A stretch of 44,099 nt of DNA from Bacteroidales bacterium OttesenSCG-928-B11 (GTDB lineage Bacteria > Bacteroidota > Bacteroidia > Bacteroidales > WCHB1-69), in the NCBI GenBank assembly GCA_030267125.1, contig JAJDJJ010000011.1, positions 1 to 44,099 on the forward strand, given 5' to 3'. Within the stretch, counting starts at the first letter, position 1. Each line of letters starts with the position of its first letter. The notes beneath the pieces were generated by a model. The model did no database searches. It was not told where the DNA came from and was given only the letters and a program-made list of their open reading frames with translations. The position numbers were made by a program, and so were the translations under genes. This document shows, piece after piece, positions 41,928 through 44,099 of this stretch.

Positions 41928-44099
41928 CTACTTACTCTTTATTAAATCAACGATTTTCGTTACGGCTTCTTCCACATTCGCCGCATTTTTACCACCGGCT
42001 GTAGCCAGGCCAGGTTGTCCGCCGCCGCCGCCCTTGATGATCGGGGCGATCTCTTTGACCATTGCCGCCGCATTGAAACCTTTCGCTACCAAATCATCGG
42101 AAAATGCCACAATGATATTTGCCTTGTCGTCAATATCGGTGCCGAAAACAACGGCGATATTGTCAAGTTTGCCGCGCAACTGCCAAGCCGTCTGCTTCAA
42201 TACTTCCGGCAACATCGTCTCATTGCGGCTCACCAGCCGGATACCGTTAATCTCATCCAAATTTTCTTCCATTTCACGCACTAGAGAGTTCACGCGCTCT
42301 TTCTGGAAATCTTCAATCTCTTTTTTTATCTTGTTATTATCATCCACTATTTTCTGGATGGCTTGGAGTAAATTTGAAGAATTGAAAAGACCCTTCAAGT
42401 CTTCCACCATGGTAATAAAGTGATTTACGTGAATCTCAGCTTCTCTGCCCGTTACGGCTTCAATGCGCCGGATTCCAGCGGCAATGGCTCCTTCTGATGT
42501 GATCTTGACTAAGCCAATATTCCCGGTTGCCGGCGTGTGTGTTCCCCCGCAAAGTTCAACAGAGTTGCCAAAACGGATAACACGTACTTCATCGCCGTAT
42601 TTCTCGCCAAACAATGCCATTGCACCCATCGTCCGGGCTTCCTCAATCGGGACGTTGTTAAATTCCTGCAAAACGATGTTGGTGCGAACCAAATCATTCA
42701 CCATATCTTCTACTTTCCGCATCTCCTCGGGAGTTACTTTCGAGAAATGGGAAAAATCGAAGCGGAGTTTGTCCGGCGTGACCAACGAACCCTTTTGCTC
42801 CACATGAGATCCCAATACTTCACGTAACGCATAATGAATCAAGTGAGTAGCAGTATGATTATTTTGTGTGGCAATCCGGTTAGCCGCATTCACCCTGGCA
42901 ACAAAAACGCCTTCCATATTTTCCGGCATTTTTTTCGCAATATGAATGGTTAAGTTATTCTCTTTTACTGTATTGTCAATAATGATCTTCTCATTGGCAT
43001 TTTCAATGATACCGGTATCGCCGGCTTGTCCACCTGATTCCGCATAAAATGGCGTTTTGTCCAATACTATTTGATAAAAATCTTTTCCTTTAGATTGTAC
43101 TCTGCGGTATTTAACAATTTTGGCTTCACACTCTAAATGTTGGTAGCCTACAAATTCACCTTCTATAAAATTGGAAATCAGTTCGACCCAATCGCCGGTT
43201 TGCACGTTGGCAGCGGCACGGGAGCGGTTTTTTTGCTCTTCCAAACCCTTATTAAAACCGGCCATATCCAAGCTAAAACCTTTCTCCGAAGCCATCAATT
43301 GGGTTAAATCTATAGGAAATCCGTAGGTATCAAACAATTCAAACGCAAAATCACCATCAATGACATTGCCTTTGGCGTTTTTTTCAATATAATTTTCAAA
43401 TTTTGCAATCCCTTGAGCAAGTGTCCGCAAGAAAGAGTTCTCTTCTTCTTGGATCACCTTTTCGATCAGCTGCTGCTGCGCTTTCAACTCCGGATACTGT
43501 TCCCCCATCTGTAAAGCCAAATCACTGACTATTTTATAGATAAACGGTTCATTGAAGTTTAGGAAAGTAAAACCGTAACGGATAGCTCTGCGCAAGATCC
43601 GGCGAATCACATAGCCGGCACCGTTATTGGAGGGGAGTTGACCATCAGCAATGGCGAAGCTCACCGCGCGCAAATGGTCGGCTATCACCCGTTGGGCGAT
43701 ATCAACATCTTCATTTTCCCCGTATTTCTTATTAGAAAGCACTGCAATACGTTGGATGAGTGGCTGGAAAACATCGGTATCGTAATTCGATTTTTTACCT
43801 TGAACTGCCATACACAAACGTTCAAACCCCATCCCTGTATCCACATGTTTGTTGGCCAATGGATGTAATTCGCCAGATGTCAATCGATTAAACTGAATGA
43901 AAACCAAGTTCCAAATCTCCACCACCAACGGATGATCTTTATTGATCAACGACGCGCCTTCCACCGCTTGACGTTCCTCTTCAGAGCGCAAATCCACATG
44001 AATTTCGGAGCACGGGCCGCACGGGCCGGTATCACCCATCTCCCAAAAATTATCTTTTTTATTGCCAAAAAGCACATGGGATTCGGGCAGAATTTCTAA
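41928..44099 (-). CDS. alaS: Alanyl-tRNA synthetase (N-terminal part beyond the window)
   Basis: Class II synthetase that charges tRNA-Ala and edits Ser/Gly mischarging. The frame runs off the window at 44099; the visible 723 codons begin within the catalytic domain at LEILPESHVLFGNKKDNFW, with motif GDTGPCGPCSEIH. NGAGYVIRRILRRAIRYG, the editing-site HNNHTATHLIHYAL-like segment (TQNNHTATHLIHYALR), the zinc-site CGGTHTPATGNIGLVKI and the DHHA1-type C-terminal GGGGGQPGLATAGGKN are all in place. About 150 N-terminal residues are missing, judged against the usual 870. No frameshift seen. Confidence 0.96.
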   Translation of the reverse strand, partial: LEILPESHVLFGNKKDNFWEMGDTGPCGPCSEIHVDLRSEEERQAVEGASLINKDHPLVVEIWNLVFIQFNRLTSGELHPLANKHVDTGMGFERLCMAVQGKKSNYDTDVFQPLIQRIAVLSNKKYGENEDVDIAQRVIADHLRAVSFAIADGQLPSNNGAGYVIRRILRRAIRYGFTFLNFNEPFIYKIVSDLALQMGEQYPELKAQQQLIEKVIQEEENSFLRTLAQGIAKFENYIEKNAKGNVIDGDFAFELFDTYGFPIDLTQLMASEKGFSLDMAGFNKGLEEQKNRSRAAANVQTGDWVELISNFIEGEFVGYQHLECEAKIVKYRRVQSKGKDFYQIVLDKTPFYAESGGQAGDTGIIENANEKIIIDNTVKENNLTIHIAKKMPENMEGVFVARVNAANRIATQNNHTATHLIHYALREVLGSHVEQKGSLVTPDKLRFDFSHFSKVTPEEMRKVEDMVNDLVRTNIVLQEFNNVPIEEARTMGAMALFGEKYGDEVRVIRFGNSVELCGGTHTPATGNIGLVKITSEGAIAAGIRRIEAVTGREAEIHVNHFITMVEDLKGLFNSSNLLQAIQKIVDDNNKIKKEIEDFQKERVNSLVREMEENLDEINGIRLVSRNETMLPEVLKQTAWQLRGKLDNIAVVFGTDIDDKANIIVAFSDDLVAKGFNAAAMVKEIAPIIKGGGGGQPGLATAGGKNAANVEEAVTKIVDLIKSK

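Overview
The window is chromosomal DNA of a member of the Bacteroidota, most likely a Bacteroidales that has a type IX secretion system (T9SS). The evidence: two proteins end in T9SS type A sorting domains; TAnnTTTG promoter boxes stand before many genes; Shine-Dalgarno sequences are nearly absent; and families typical of the phylum are present (GldA-like ATPase, GldL-like membrane protein, DUF4369 lipoprotein, C10 peptidase with CUB-like domains). Base composition by eye is low-40s percent GC. I cannot name genus or species. Most of the window is ordinary housekeeping sequence.

Layout. 1-1750: 3' part of a secreted C10 cysteine peptidase. 1915-5583: the end of the division cluster, ftsQ-ftsA-ftsZ. 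5779-6525: GldA-like ABC ATPase. 6779-10695 (minus): operon serS, TPR protein, rsmA. 11091-12919: GNAT-like protein and MnmD-type tRNA methyltransferase. 13290-13541: tRNA-Thr, tRNA-Tyr, tRNA-Gly. 13609-17141 (minus): PASTA protein, T9SS cargo, rlmB. 17403-18668: solitary cytosine-5 DNA methyltransferase. 18708-23400: tight plus-strand run purA, small lipoprotein, SprT-like protease, DUF4369 lipoprotein, manC, and a thyA broken by one extra A. 23481-24059: RimL-like acetyltransferase. 24064-25539 (minus): Mod-like adenine methyltransferase with an elaborate inverted-repeat leader. 25830-26318 (minus): dCMP deaminase. 26543-27229: TonB-family protein. 27326-28692 (minus): DUF3037 protein, HipA-like kinase and a possible 35-codon ORF. 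28797-30764: polytopic GT-C-like membrane protein. 30780-31676 (minus): XerD. 31785-32729: purC. 32753-34495 (minus): S41 peptidase lipoprotein. 34496-36327: a repeat-rich, gene-poor stretch holding one GldL-like gene. 36328-37527: ackA. 37539-38801 (minus): MscS-type channel. 38879-40705 (minus): xerC, hpf, phosphopantetheinyl transferase. 41004-41078: initiator tRNA. 41190-41912: MurU-like nucleotidyltransferase. 41928-44099 (minus): alaS, running off the window edge.

Functional links. Translation and RNA modification recur (serS, alaS, rsmA, rlmB, mnmD, hpf, four tRNAs). Nucleotide metabolism is also well represented: purA, purC, thyA and the dCMP deaminase, the last two being successive steps to dTMP. 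The two DNA methyltransferases have no restriction nuclease beside them.

The observations I rate highest are: the nested, mutually exclusive inverted repeats just before the adenine methyltransferase start, including a UACG-capped hairpin; the HipA-like/DUF3037 pair with an upstream small ORF; the thyA frameshift; a terminator whose 5' arm is the 3' half of tRNA-Gly; a perfect Shine-Dalgarno before hpf; and families of degenerate intergenic repeats near 10.8 kb and 34.6-36 kb. No CRISPR array, prophage or intact insertion sequence was seen.
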